Assembly (NCBI RefSeq): GCF_000382325.1
Contig: NZ_KB908056.1
Coordinates: 186,001 to 250,000, forward strand
Reading direction: 5' to 3'
DNA length: 64,000 nt
DNA from: Woodsholea maritima DSM 17123
Lineage (GTDB): Bacteria; Pseudomonadota; Alphaproteobacteria; Caulobacterales; Maricaulaceae
In this document: one piece after another, positions 49,828-60,514 of the stretch
How the letters are laid out: each line of letters opens with the position of its first letter
Numbering within the stretch: the stretch's first letter is position 1
Translations under genes and position numbers: made by a program
Notes under the pieces: generated by a model
Seen by the model: only the letters and a program-made list of their open reading frames with translations
What the model was told of the DNA's origin: nothing
Database searches by the model: none

Positions 49828-50238
49828 TTAAGCGCTGGGCGGCATTGATGGCGGGCTAGCCCCGTCACCGGCCTCATCGTCTTCCAGGCGGGCCTCTTCG
49901 GCATCATTCTTAAATTGCAACGCAAACATCACCGCCTTAAATGGACGGATCATGATCAGGCAGAGAAAGAGCGATAAGGGCAGCCATAACAGCGCGTGCA
50001 ACCAGTAAGGCGGCTGGGCGGCCAATTCCAACACCAAAGCCAGCGGCACAACGATAAAGCCGACAATGCTCATGATGAAGACCGCAGGGCCATCGCCAAT
50101 ATCTTCAGAACTGAAGTCTTGACCGCAGGCATCGCAATGCTCGGTCACTTTAGAAAACCCATCGAATAATGGGCCTTCACCACACGCCGGGCAGCGCGAA
50201 CGCAGCCCGGCGATGAAGGGATCAGGACGTGTGGTCAC
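49828..50238 (-). CDS. DUF983 family protein
   Basis: 136 residues. Zinc-ribbon CPACGEGPLF and HCDACGQDF near the N-terminus, then two membrane helices (52-72, 78-100) and an acidic tail. DUF983 proteins are common in alphaproteobacterial oxidase operons, where they are thought to act in assembly. The start is a GTG sharing one base with the ctaE stop, implying coupling. No ATG fits better. Confidence 0.9.
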   Translation of the reverse strand: MTTRPDPFIAGLRSRCPACGEGPLFDGFSKVTEHCDACGQDFSSEDIGDGPAVFIMSIVGFIVVPLALVLELAAQPPYWLHALLWLPLSLFLCLIMIRPFKAVMFALQFKNDAEEARLEDDEAGDGASPPSMPPSA

Positions 50239-51134
50239 TAGTGCCCACCGCTAACAGCGCCTTGGAAGACGACATAAACGAAGGCGAACAGGAACAACCA
50301 TACCACGTCAACAAAGTGCCAATACCAGGCCGCCGCTTCCAGACCGAAATGCTTTTGCGGGGTCATTTGACCAGCCAGAACGCGCAGCAAGCAGACCAGG
50401 AGGAAGACTGTCCCGATGATCACGTGCGCCCCGTGGAAACCGGTCGCCATGAAGAAAGACGCGCCATAAAGGCTGCCCGAAATACCGAACTGAGCGTGGC
50501 TATATTCGTAAGCCTGCATGCAGGTGAACAAGAAGCCCAAGATCACGGTCAACAGAAGGCCGATTTTCGTACCCTTACGATCGCCATGCTGGATCGCGTG
50601 GTGTGCCCAGGTCACTGTCGTGCCTGACAACAACAAGATCAAGGTGTTGATCAAAGGCAGGTGGAAAGGATCAAAGGTATGAATGCCGGCGGTGAAGCCC
50701 TGCGTCGCCCAATCGCCCAATTCATACATTTCAGTGTTCCAGCGATGTCCCGCGCGGTCATGACCGAACAAAGCGCCTTCAAAGAACATCCAGAACCAGG
50801 CCACGAAGAACATAATCTCCGAGACGATGAACAAGATCATGCCATAGCGCAGACCCAGATCAACAACCGGAGTGTGATCGCCTTTGAGCGATTCTTTGAT
50901 CACATCGCCCCACCAGCCGACCATGACATAGCCGATGCCCAGGAAGCCCAGGATCATCAGCCACGGATGGCCTTTGCCCAGAAAGAAATAAGCCCAGCTG
51001 GCTTCATCCGTCACCAGACCTTTCATAAAGGTCACAGCCCCAATCGCCAGAATGAACGCCGATAACGACGCGACGAAGGGCCATGGGCTTGGATCTACCA
51101 AGTGATAATCGTGTTTTACTGCGCCGCCAGCCAT
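50238..51134 (-). CDS. ctaE: Cytochrome c oxidase subunit III
   Basis: 298 residues with seven membrane segments. Conserved features are [35 protein letters not shown], the Glu in [41 protein letters not shown] and [15 protein letters not shown]. It stabilises the proton-entry side of subunit I. CAGGAGAATAATAA precedes the ATG. Part of the cta operon. Confidence 0.97.
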   Translation of the reverse strand: MAGGAVKHDYHLVDPSPWPFVASLSAFILAIGAVTFMKGLVTDEASWAYFFLGKGHPWLMILGFLGIGYVMVGWWGDVIKESLKGDHTPVVDLGLRYGMILFIVSEIMFFVAWFWMFFEGALFGHDRAGHRWNTEMYELGDWATQGFTAGIHTFDPFHLPLINTLILLLSGTTVTWAHHAIQHGDRKGTKIGLLLTVILGFLFTCMQAYEYSHAQFGISGSLYGASFFMATGFHGAHVIIGTVFLLVCLLRVLAGQMTPQKHFGLEAAAWYWHFVDVVWLFLFAFVYVVFQGAVSGGH

Positions 51135-51198
51135 TTATTATTCTCCTGAACGTCCCTACACAGTCATGCGCCCGTCATAGCCGGGCTCACCGTTAACT

Positions 51199-51786
51199 TC
51201 AATCCAAACTCGCCGTTCCCCGATCAGGTCCGGCAGACGATATATTTGTCTCATCCGATTCTGCTTCGTAGAAGGTATAAGACAAGGTAATGATGCGCAC
51301 ATCGTCCAGACGTGCCGTCTCATCAAGATCAGGGTCCACAAAGAACAGAACCGGCATATCCATGCTCTCGCCTGGGGCCAAAGTCTGTTCTGTGAAACAA
51401 AAACACTCGATCTTGGAAAAATAAGGGGCCGCCTTAAACGGGGTGATATTATAGGTCGCAACCCCAGTAATCGGATGATTGGTCGGATTAGTGGCGCGGT
51501 AATAGGCCAAAACTGATTCGCCAATATGCACGGTCATCTTGGTCTGTACTGGCTCAAACACCCAGGGCATCGAATGATCAGTACTGGCGTCAAAGCGGAT
51601 TTCAACCGTGCGATCAAGAACCTGGCCGGTATCCGCCTCAGCGACCTGTGTCGTGCCGCCATAGCCCGTCACCCGACAGAAAAGATTGTACAGTGGGACC
51701 GCGGCATAGGCCATGCCCACCATGGTCACCACCGCAGCCAGGCAGATCGTTAAAACGCGGGTATTTTTATCACGTAAAAACTTCAT
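51199..51786 (-). CDS. ctaG: Cytochrome c oxidase assembly protein CtaG/Cox11
   Basis: 195 residues. One N-terminal helix (about 11-31) tethers a periplasmic copper-binding domain with the IECFCFTEQTL motif (two Cys). It delivers copper to the CuB site of subunit I. The protein ends about 65 bases before ctaE; the small upstream gene ends directly at its ATG. Confidence 0.96.
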   Translation of the reverse strand: MKFLRDKNTRVLTICLAAVVTMVGMAYAAVPLYNLFCRVTGYGGTTQVAEADTGQVLDRTVEIRFDASTDHSMPWVFEPVQTKMTVHIGESVLAYYRATNPTNHPITGVATYNITPFKAAPYFSKIECFCFTEQTLAPGESMDMPVLFFVDPDLDETARLDDVRIITLSYTFYEAESDETNISSAGPDRGTASLD

Positions 51787-52002
51787 TTAGCCCGCACCCC
51801 CGGCCGAAATATTGCTCGCCAAACGAATAACGGTGACGGCGAAAATCAGCCCCATAAAGCCCACGAGCGATAAGGCAATCATGATATTGCGCTTGTTACG
51901 GGCCGCGAGCTCTTCCGGGCTCAGCTTTACAAAATCCAGCTTTTCCCCATGAAGGGTATCGTGGCTGTCATTGGTGTTAGACGTCATGTGATCTTGGTTC
52001 AT
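51787..52002 (-). CDS. Small single-helix protein of the cta operon (coxF position)
   Basis: 71 residues: hydrophilic N-terminus with FVKLSPEELAARNKRNIMIA, one membrane helix (43-64) and a short tail. Alphaproteobacterial oxidase operons often hold such a small gene between ctaB and ctaG, sometimes called coxF. Its ATG abuts the ctaB stop (TAAATG). Function is unknown but assembly is likely. Confidence 0.85.
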   Translation of the reverse strand: MNQDHMTSNTNDSHDTLHGEKLDFVKLSPEELAARNKRNIMIALSLVGFMGLIFAVTVIRLASNISAGGAG

Positions 52003-52977
52003 TTATGCACCCCATATCCGAGACAAGGGGATATAGGCCGCCAGGCCATGTTCGATCAGGAGTGCGGCAAAAAGTAATGTCAGATGCGCGATCGAGTAAG
52101 CAAACAGATCACGCGCAGCCTTGTCGCCCGCACGCACGGCATAAAGCTCATCCTCGGCCGCATTGGCATCGCCTGCGCGCGAGAGCCCCACACGGATCGC
52201 CAGCGTGAAGAAGAGCGCGCCACCAATTACAGAGGCCACAGCATAAACGACACCGCCCAGCCCCGTCGTCAAAGGCGAAAGGCTGGCCGCCAGATAGGCA
52301 AAGGTATAGAGCACGATCTGAATACGCGTGTAGGGCGCGCCCTTGGCCACGGGCATCATCGGGACTTTGGCCGCAGAATAATCACCGGCTTTATAGAGGG
52401 CCAGCGCCCAGGAATGGGGCGGCGTCCACAAGAAGATGATCAAAAACAGAAGGATGGAATTCCAGCTGACATCCCCGGTGGCGCAGGCCCAGCCGATCAT
52501 CGGCGGAAAGGCACCGGCCGCACCGCCAATCACGATATTTTGCGGGGTCGAGCGTTTAAGCACCATCGTATAGATGACGGAATAGAAGAAGATGGAAAAT
52601 GCCAACAGGCCCGCGGCGACATAATTGGTAGCCATAGCCATCAACAAGCAAGCGCCCAAAGCAGCAACAATCCCGAAGGCATAGGCATTTTCACGGCTGA
52701 CAACGCCGCGCGGGATCGGACGAAGGCGCGTGCGCTTCATCACCGCATCAATATCGCTGTCATAGGCCATATTCAGGGCACCGGCAGCACCCGCCCCGAC
52801 CGCCAATGCCAGAATGGCAATCGCGGCAGACACAATATTCATGTCCACTGGGGCCGCCACAAGGCCGGCCAACCCGGTGAACACCACCAAGGTCATGACC
52901 CGCGGCTTCATCAGGTCAAAATAGTCGCGGGGCGACGCTGTCGAAACAGCACCGCCCGCGCGTGGACTGACACTCAT
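52003..52977 (-). CDS. ctaB: Protohaem IX farnesyltransferase (haem O synthase)
   Basis: 324 residues, about nine membrane helices. UbiA-type signatures: NMAYDSDIDAVMKRTRLRPI (DxxxD), YSVIYTMVLKRSTPQNIVIG and PHSWALALYKAGDYSAAKVP. It converts haem B to haem O for the oxidase. ATG at 52977 is used; upstream TTG codons are in frame. The longer open frame into ctaD is not coding. It lies between ctaD and the small gene. Confidence 0.96.
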   Translation of the reverse strand: MSVSPRAGGAVSTASPRDYFDLMKPRVMTLVVFTGLAGLVAAPVDMNIVSAAIAILALAVGAGAAGALNMAYDSDIDAVMKRTRLRPIPRGVVSRENAYAFGIVAALGACLLMAMATNYVAAGLLAFSIFFYSVIYTMVLKRSTPQNIVIGGAAGAFPPMIGWACATGDVSWNSILLFLIIFLWTPPHSWALALYKAGDYSAAKVPMMPVAKGAPYTRIQIVLYTFAYLAASLSPLTTGLGGVVYAVASVIGGALFFTLAIRVGLSRAGDANAAEDELYAVRAGDKAARDLFAYSIAHLTLLFAALLIEHGLAAYIPLSRIWGA

Positions 52978-53011
52978 GTCGGTCAAAATGGTCTCACTTT
53001 CCTCGAACAGC

Positions 53012-54649
<1,638 letters not shown>

Positions 54650-54655
54650 CTACCT

Positions 54656-55543
54656 CTAGCGCAGAGCAGCGAGTTGGGTCTCGCCTTGAGTTTGGTAATA
54701 GGCCGTTAAAACTTCCGGCGCGGTGTAAGGATCGTTTTGAGCCGCTGCAATCCAGCGATCAAAGACATCTTGAGGCACAACGTGCAGCTCGATCGGCATG
54801 AAAGAGTGATCACGCCCACATAGCTCAGAACACTGACCGAAATAAACGCCTTCCTGCTCAACATAGAACCAGGTTTCGTTCAAACGCCCAGGGATCGCAT
54901 CCATCTTGATCCCAAAGGCGGGCATGGCCCAGTTATGGATCACATCAGACGCCGTTACTTCCAAACGCACGGTCTGGCCAGCGGGAACGACCATCGGCAG
55001 ATCAGCAGACAGATTGCGGTGCTGACCCGGGCCAATATCTTCGGCGGCAACCATACTTGAAATGAACTCAAACCCGCCTTGATCAGGATAGGCATAGGTC
55101 CAGTTCCACTGATTGCCCGTGACTTTAATCGTCATATCCACGGCGCTAACGGTCTCACCAGCTTCGTTCTGCTCGGTCGGCAACACATCTTCAAGATAGA
55201 GAAGACGGAAAGACGGCACCGCGATAACCACCAGGATCAGAACCGGTACGGCCGTCCAGATGATTTCCACCAAAGTGTTGTGGCTGAATTTGCTGGGGTT
55301 GGGGTTGGCTTTGGCGTTGTAACGCACAATCACCCACAGCAAGAGCGCCAAGACGACTAAGGTAATGATGGTGATGATCCAAAGGACCATGGAATGGAAG
55401 CTGGTAATGGCTTCCATGACGGGTGTGGCAGCCTCTTGCAAGCTCACTTGTTTATCCGTGGCAATACCGCGCACAGTGGCGGACGCCCCGGAGGCGAACA
55501 GGATAGAGGCGATGAAGGCGATAAGAGCGGCCTGGAAACGCAT
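54656..55543 (-). CDS. ctaC: Cytochrome c oxidase subunit II
   Basis: 295 residues. Signal peptide (ends ASGASA), two membrane helices (about 47-72 and 88-110) and a periplasmic cupredoxin domain with the CuA motif in YFGQCSELCGRDHSFMPIEL. No fused cytochrome c domain, so it is aa3- rather than caa3-type. First gene of the operon; a good promoter lies upstream. Confidence 0.97.
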   Translation of the reverse strand: MRFQAALIAFIASILFASGASATVRGIATDKQVSLQEAATPVMEAITSFHSMVLWIITIITLVVLALLLWVIVRYNAKANPNPSKFSHNTLVEIIWTAVPVLILVVIAVPSFRLLYLEDVLPTEQNEAGETVSAVDMTIKVTGNQWNWTYAYPDQGGFEFISSMVAAEDIGPGQHRNLSADLPMVVPAGQTVRLEVTASDVIHNWAMPAFGIKMDAIPGRLNETWFYVEQEGVYFGQCSELCGRDHSFMPIELHVVPQDVFDRWIAAAQNDPYTAPEVLTAYYQTQGETQLAALR

Positions 55544-55603
55544 GGCTCCCCCGAAAGGTCAACGGTTCGAAATAAAGACACCAAGAGTGTCAGATTGCGG
55601 CGG

Positions 55604-55632
55604 AATATAGGCCGGTCCTCCCTCCCTGTCAG
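55604..55632 (-). promoter_or_regulatory. Probable promoter of the cta (cox) operon
   Basis: On the minus strand CTGACA (55632-55627), a 17-base spacer and TATATT (55609-55604). It lies about 60 bases before the ctaC ATG. Confidence 0.6.
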
Positions 55633-55646
55633 GAGGTTAATGGCGC

Positions 55647-55681
55647 CTTTTTGTCGCAGGGGTGCCACTTTTTGTCACCCC
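55647..55681. promoter_or_regulatory. Direct repeats upstream of the cox promoter
   Basis: CTTTTTGTC occurs at 55647-55655 and again at 55668-55676, exactly 21 bases apart (two helical turns), just upstream of the -35 of ctaC. An inverted repeat GGGGTG/CACCCC overlaps (55659-55681). This geometry fits an activator or repressor, not identified. Confidence 0.35.
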
Positions 55682-55761
55682 GACCCTAATTCCGCCTCTG
55701 GTGAATCTAGTTTGAGTTTGTTATTGTCTATGTGGGGTTAAACATTTGGGTGGGAATTGCA

Positions 55762-56412
55762 ATGGCCTTTGATCAGAACCAAAGCCGGAATAAATGCATT
55801 AAAGACGCCGCCTTTGGCGGGCTTGCAGGCCTCGTCGTTGCGATTGGCCTCATCCTTTTGATGTCCTTCATCATGGGCGGCAATGCCCATGGCCAAGAAA
55901 GAGATTCGCGAGAATCGCGCGTCAATCCCGATGCCTCTTATCTGGCCGCCCTCACCGATTGTCAGGCTGGAACGCGAATGATCACTCCCAGCGCCTCGAC
56001 CTTGGGGGCATGTGATTATGCCCTGAACGCCAGCACGCACGATACCCGCAAAACCGCAGAAATTCTCATTGATCGCGCCATTATCGCGCTGAACCGCAAT
56101 GAAATCCGCCCCGCCCTCGCCGATCTGGAGCGCGCCATCAGCTTAGAGCCTGACATGGCCGTGGCTCATCTCAATCTCGCCGCCGCCGCTATTAAAGCCG
56201 GGCAGTTCCAGCGCGCCCTGGGGGCCGCGGAAGCTGCGCTTAGCCTCAATATCTCTGATCCAGCCCTGGCGCATTATAATCGTGCGATCGCTTTGGAGGG
56301 TCTGCGCCTGTGGGATGAAGCCTATCTCGCTTATGGTGAGGCCGCAGCGCTTGCCCCTGACAATGTTGAGTTTGCCGCTCAGCCCCGCCGCTTTCGCCAG
56401 CATCAGGGCTAG
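55762..56412 (+). CDS. TPR-repeat protein, membrane-anchored
   Basis: 216 residues. One N-terminal helix (about 17-40, LAGLVVAIGLILLMSFIMG) places the rest in the periplasm. The C-terminal half has about three tetratricopeptide units (DRAIIALNRNEIRPALADLE, NLAAAAIKAGQFQRALGAAE, NRAIALEGLRLWDEAYLAYG). ATG at 55762 has GGTGGGAA upstream. Divergent from the cox operon. Partner proteins are not evident. Confidence 0.85.
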   Translation: MAFDQNQSRNKCIKDAAFGGLAGLVVAIGLILLMSFIMGGNAHGQERDSRESRVNPDASYLAALTDCQAGTRMITPSASTLGACDYALNASTHDTRKTAEILIDRAIIALNRNEIRPALADLERAISLEPDMAVAHLNLAAAAIKAGQFQRALGAAEAALSLNISDPALAHYNRAIALEGLRLWDEAYLAYGEAAALAPDNVEFAAQPRRFRQHQG

Positions 56413-56530
56413 TTCGCGCCTCTTTATTCCTGCCTTATCCGCATGAAACTGCCGCGCGCCCCTCGCGCTAGGCAGTCTGGCGCGCTATGTCTTAGATCTC
56501 ATCGTAAGATAATAGCGGAGCCGAGCCCTG

Positions 56531-57943
56531 ATGACCTCCACCCCCTTTGACGCTTTTGACTTTACCGCCGAGCAAGCCCGCACCGTCCTCAGCGAGGCTT
56601 TAAGCGGGGCCGATGATGGGGAATTATTCCTAGAGGTCTCAACATCGGAATCCCTCGCCTTTGATGATGGCCGCTTGAAAATGGCCAATTTCGATTCTGA
56701 GCGCGGCTTTGGCTTACGCAGCGTTTTTGAGGACAGCTTTGGCTTTGCCCATTCCAATGATCCGACTTTGGCGGCTCTAAAGCGCGCCGCCGCAACGGCC
56801 AGCGCCGCGCGCCAGGGCCGTAATGCCGTCATGGCCCCACCGCCTGCGCGCACCAATAATGTCCTCTATGGCGATATTGATCCCATCGTCTCGCCCGGTT
56901 TCGATGCCAAAGCGAAATTGCTGGCCGAGATCGACGCTTACTTACGCAACAAGGATGACGAGGTTGTCCAGGTCGCCTGCTCCCTCAGCGGGGAGCGCCG
57001 GGTGATCGCCATTGTACGCGCCGATGGCGATGTACGCACCGATATTCGCCCTCTGGTGCGCCTCAATGTCTCCGTCACGATAGAGCGCCAAGGCCGCCGG
57101 GAAAGCGGTTCAGCCGGCGCGGGCGGACGTGCCGAATTTGAACGCTGGATCGCGCCGGAACACTGGAAAGCCCTCGCCGATGAGGCTTTACGCGTGGCTA
57201 AAGTCAATATCGCTGCCGTCGACGCGCCTGCGGGCGAATGGGAGGTGATGCTGGGGGCCGGTTGGCCCGCGATTTTGCTGCATGAAGCCGTCGGTCACGG
57301 CCTGGAAGGCGATTTCAACCGCAAAGGCAGCTCTGCCTTCGCCGGAAAAGTCGGCCAGCACGTCGCCGCCAAAGGCGTAACGGTCATTGATGACGGCACG
57401 ATTGCCGACCGACGTGGCTCGATCACCTTTGATGATGAAGGCACGCCCAGCCAACGCACCACCCTGATCGAGGACGGCAAGCTGGTCGGCTATATGCAAG
57501 ATCGCATGAATGCGCGCCTGATGGGCGTTGCCCCCACTGGCAATGGCCGACGCGAAAGCTATGCCTGCCCGCCCATGCCGCGCATGACCAATACCCTTAT
57601 GGCCAATGGGGATCGTGATCCGCAAGAGATGCTCGCCGATGTCAAAGACGGCATCTTCGCCAAGAATTTCGGCGGCGGTCAGGTCGATATCACCTCCGGC
57701 AAATTTGTATTCCGCTGCACCGAAGCCTATCGCGTGCGCAACGGCAAAATTGAAGAGGCGATCAAAGGCGCAACCCTGATCGGGGATGGCCCCACCGCCT
57801 TGACCAAAATCTCCGCCATTGGCAATGACTTTGAAATGGACCCTGGTGTCGGCACCTGTGGTAAGGCGGGCCAAGGCGTGCCTGTCGGGGTCGGTCAACC
57901 CTCCCTCACCCTGCAAGGCTTGACCCTTGGCGGCGCGGGTTAA
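56531..57943 (+). CDS. tldD: TldD metalloprotease
   Basis: 470 residues. With TldE (PmbA) it forms a metalloprotease that processes peptides such as microcin B17 and CcdA. Family motifs: LEVSTSESLAFDDGRLKMA, the active-site HEAVGHGLEGDFNRKGSSAF (HExxxH) and QVDITSGKFVFRCTEAYRVR, and GVGTCGKAGQGVPVGVGQPS near the end. TldE is not in the window. A strong terminator follows. Confidence 0.97.
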   Translation: MTSTPFDAFDFTAEQARTVLSEALSGADDGELFLEVSTSESLAFDDGRLKMANFDSERGFGLRSVFEDSFGFAHSNDPTLAALKRAAATASAARQGRNAVMAPPPARTNNVLYGDIDPIVSPGFDAKAKLLAEIDAYLRNKDDEVVQVACSLSGERRVIAIVRADGDVRTDIRPLVRLNVSVTIERQGRRESGSAGAGGRAEFERWIAPEHWKALADEALRVAKVNIAAVDAPAGEWEVMLGAGWPAILLHEAVGHGLEGDFNRKGSSAFAGKVGQHVAAKGVTVIDDGTIADRRGSITFDDEGTPSQRTTLIEDGKLVGYMQDRMNARLMGVAPTGNGRRESYACPPMPRMTNTLMANGDRDPQEMLADVKDGIFAKNFGGGQVDITSGKFVFRCTEAYRVRNGKIEEAIKGATLIGDGPTALTKISAIGNDFEMDPGVGTCGKAGQGVPVGVGQPSLTLQGLTLGGAG

Positions 57944-57971
57944 ATCAGAACCTCGTGATTTTTAAGTGAAA

Positions 57972-57996
57972 AGAGAGCCAATTGGCTCTCTTTTTT
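57972..57996 (+). terminator. Intrinsic terminator of tldD
   Basis: AGAGAGCCAA/TTGGCTCTCT, perfect 10-base arms with no loop bases left over, followed by T5-6; preceded by an A-rich tract. Confidence 0.85.
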
Positions 57997-58180
57997 ATGA
58001 TATGGGATCACAAGAGATAATAATGATGTGACTTTATTTCTATCATCACAACTATATCACGCGACCTTGATCGCATTCATGTGAATATGAATTCAAACAC
58101 AGCCTGTTTTATAGCAGCGCGCCCATCGCTCTATTTTCTTAGAGATCAGTAAAACCTTTTAAAGGGGACGGCCGAACGCC

Positions 58181-58209
58181 GGCGCAGCCCTATAGGGCTG
58201 CGCCTTTTT
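58181..58209 (+). terminator. Second, orphan intrinsic terminator
   Basis: GGCGCAGCCC-TATA-GGGCTGCGCC and five T. The upstream gene tldD already has its own terminator 190 bases before, so this one should end a separate short transcript, perhaps a small RNA beginning near 58110. Confidence 0.75.
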
Positions 58210-58346
58210 ATGAAGCGTGTGTAATATTCAAGAAATGTGACAGATGTTTAAGGTCGTAAAAATTACACCGGCCAGAGATACTGACAATGTAATTTAAATT
58301 GAAAAATCAAAAACTTGAAACATATGAATTTACTCAATTCACGCCC

Positions 58347-58366
58347 ATCTCACACCCCCGTGAGAT
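58347..58366. promoter_or_regulatory. Inverted repeat in the TonB receptor leader
   Basis: ATCTCAC and GTGAGAT around ACCCCC, 82 bases before the receptor ATG. It could be an operator or a leader hairpin whose C-rich loop is open to RNA pairing. Confidence 0.3.
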
Positions 58367-58447
58367 TACCTACCAAAAGTTCAGTACAGCTTTGATCCGG
58401 ACAAAAATATGGTCCCGTCATATTTCGACCGGATTGGGGACATTGTT

Positions 58448-60514
58448 ATGACGAAATTCTCTCTTGGGCTTGCGAGCGCACTCTTGCTCTGCGTCGCCAG
58501 CGCACCCTTGGCCACGGCGCAAAACACAGCTGCATCTGATAGCTCGATGATGAGTTATGACAGCGAATTTTTTGCCCAATTCAATGCCCTTACTGCGCTT
58601 GACATGGTTCAGCAAGTGCCCGGCTTTACCATTGATGATGGCGACAACCGCCGCGGTCTCGCCGGGGCTTTGAGTAATGTTCTGGTCAACGGCAATCGGG
58701 TCAGCACAAAGGGCAGCGGGGCCTTTGGCACGCTGCGTCGCATCCCGGCCTCTGATGTTGTCTCCATTGAGCTGATCCGGGGCAATGTTCCCGGCATTGA
58801 TATGCGCGGCCAATCGAGCGTCGTTAATGTTCACCTTAAAGAAGGGGCCGGGACCAGTGGTTCAACGCGCCTGCGCCTTACCCATTGGGAAAGCAATCGC
58901 ATCATGCCTAGCGGGGAAGCGTCTATGACCTTTGCCGGGGACAATCATGATATCACCTTCGGGGTTGAGCTTAACTCCGCTGGCGGTGGCAATCCGGCCA
59001 ACCGCAAGCGCTATAATAGCGTGGGCGAACTGACCGATCACCTCGAAGATCGTGATCACGGTTTCTTTTACGAAGCCTCGCCCTTCATGAATGCGACGTA
59101 CAATTTTGCGAATGGCGACACTTTCACCTTTTCGGCTCAAGGCTGGAACTGGCACGATGATTGGTATGGCATTTCGCGTCACTACGATGGTCAAGGACGC
59201 TATGTCGACATTCAGGAACAAGACCGCGATGTCGGAGGCTTTGTTTACAATCTCAATGCTGAGTATGAACATGCTTTCTCTGAGACTTTAAGCCTCAAAT
59301 TCATTGGGTTTTATCGCGACGGAAATCGTGATGCCCGCAGAGATTTTACCACCCTTCGCGCCGACGGTCCGCTTGATCACCGTGCCTTGATTGATGATGA
59401 GGTAGAGTTTGGTGAGCAGATCCTGCGCTCCCAGCTGAGCTGGACGCCGCAGGGCCCGCATAGTTTTGAGTTTACGGCTGAACGCGCCTTCAATTTCCGT
59501 GACAGTGATTTTCTATTGCAAGAAGATGATGGATCAGGGCTGGCTCGCGTTGCCCTGCCGGTCAGTAACACCCGCGTGGAAGAAGTGCGTTGGGATTTCT
59601 CGGCCTCTCATGGCTGGCAAATCCGCGAAAACCTCAATCTTGAAACCATATTGGCTTGGGAAACCTCAACCATTAGCCAAAGCGGTGATGCTGAGCAAGA
59701 ACGTGATCTTCAATACTTCAAACCCAATGTCACATTGACTTGGGATCTTGACCCGCAAAACCAGATCCGCCTGAAAGTTGAGCGCGAAATCGGTCAGCTG
59801 AATTTTGAAGACTTCATTTCTTCGGTCGATGTACGCGACAGCCAAACCAATACCGGCAACCCCAATCTGGAACCTACCCAGGCCTGGCTGGCTGAGGCCG
59901 TTTGGGAACGTCGTTTTGGCGAGGATGCCACAATCACCCTGACCGCCAATCATCGTGAGTATGATGCCGTCAGCGGCACTGTGGCGCTCGGCGGCGGGCT
60001 CAGCGAAGGGCCCGGCAATCTCGAAAACGGCAAGCGAAGCGAATTGATTTTCGACGCCAACCTGCCTTTGGACCGGATCGGATTACGCGGCGCGGTTCTT
60101 GAACCCATCTTTGCCCTGCGTCATTCTGAAGTCACTGATCCCTTTACCGGTGAAACTCGTCCCATTCCCGGCGTTTCTGACTGGCGCTTTGATGTCGACT
60201 TCCGCCAAGATTTCCAAAACTTGGGTTGGGCCTGGGGCTTTGATTATCACTATGCCAGCGAAGAAGACGTCTATAGATTGCGCGAGAACCGGTATATTCA
60301 ACAATCCAAAGGTGATCTGGACATCTTTGTTGAAACCAGCCGCTATTTCGGCGTGACAACACGCTTAGGCGTTGATGGGCTGATCCACGATGCCCATGTC
60401 CGCCGGCGCGTCTTCTTCGACCCTCTCAGAGCCAATGGCCAATATAATGGGGAAGAAATCCGTGAAACCAATTTCTACCGCACGATCTATCTGGAAGTCA
60501 CAAAAACCTTCTAG
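58448..60514 (+). CDS. TonB-dependent outer-membrane receptor
   Basis: 688 residues. Signal peptide MTKFSLGLASALLLCVASAP and on to ATAQ. Plug domain: ALDMVQQVPGFTIDDGDNRR, LVNGNRVSTKGSG and LRRIPASDVVSIELIRGNVPG; then a beta-barrel ending in LEVTKTF with terminal Phe. It imports a substrate through the outer membrane using TonB/ExbBD energy; substrate unknown. ATG at 58448 has GGGGA 8 bases upstream. A periplasmic aspartic protease gene overlaps its end. Confidence 0.93.
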   Translation: MTKFSLGLASALLLCVASAPLATAQNTAASDSSMMSYDSEFFAQFNALTALDMVQQVPGFTIDDGDNRRGLAGALSNVLVNGNRVSTKGSGAFGTLRRIPASDVVSIELIRGNVPGIDMRGQSSVVNVHLKEGAGTSGSTRLRLTHWESNRIMPSGEASMTFAGDNHDITFGVELNSAGGGNPANRKRYNSVGELTDHLEDRDHGFFYEASPFMNATYNFANGDTFTFSAQGWNWHDDWYGISRHYDGQGRYVDIQEQDRDVGGFVYNLNAEYEHAFSETLSLKFIGFYRDGNRDARRDFTTLRADGPLDHRALIDDEVEFGEQILRSQLSWTPQGPHSFEFTAERAFNFRDSDFLLQEDDGSGLARVALPVSNTRVEEVRWDFSASHGWQIRENLNLETILAWETSTISQSGDAEQERDLQYFKPNVTLTWDLDPQNQIRLKVEREIGQLNFEDFISSVDVRDSQTNTGNPNLEPTQAWLAEAVWERRFGEDATITLTANHREYDAVSGTVALGGGLSEGPGNLENGKRSELIFDANLPLDRIGLRGAVLEPIFALRHSEVTDPFTGETRPIPGVSDWRFDVDFRQDFQNLGWAWGFDYHYASEEDVYRLRENRYIQQSKGDLDIFVETSRYFGVTTRLGVDGLIHDAHVRRRVFFDPLRANGQYNGEEIRETNFYRTIYLEVTKTF

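Larger units (their letters stand above)
57944..58447. other. Intergenic region between tldD and the TonB receptor gene
   Basis: About 500 AT-rich bases. It holds the tldD terminator, a second orphan terminator at 58181-58209, an ATTCAT/ATGAAT inverted repeat (58075-58092), and the receptor leader with an ATCTCAC/GTGAGAT hairpin (58347-58366). I see no protein-coding frame. Confidence 0.6.
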
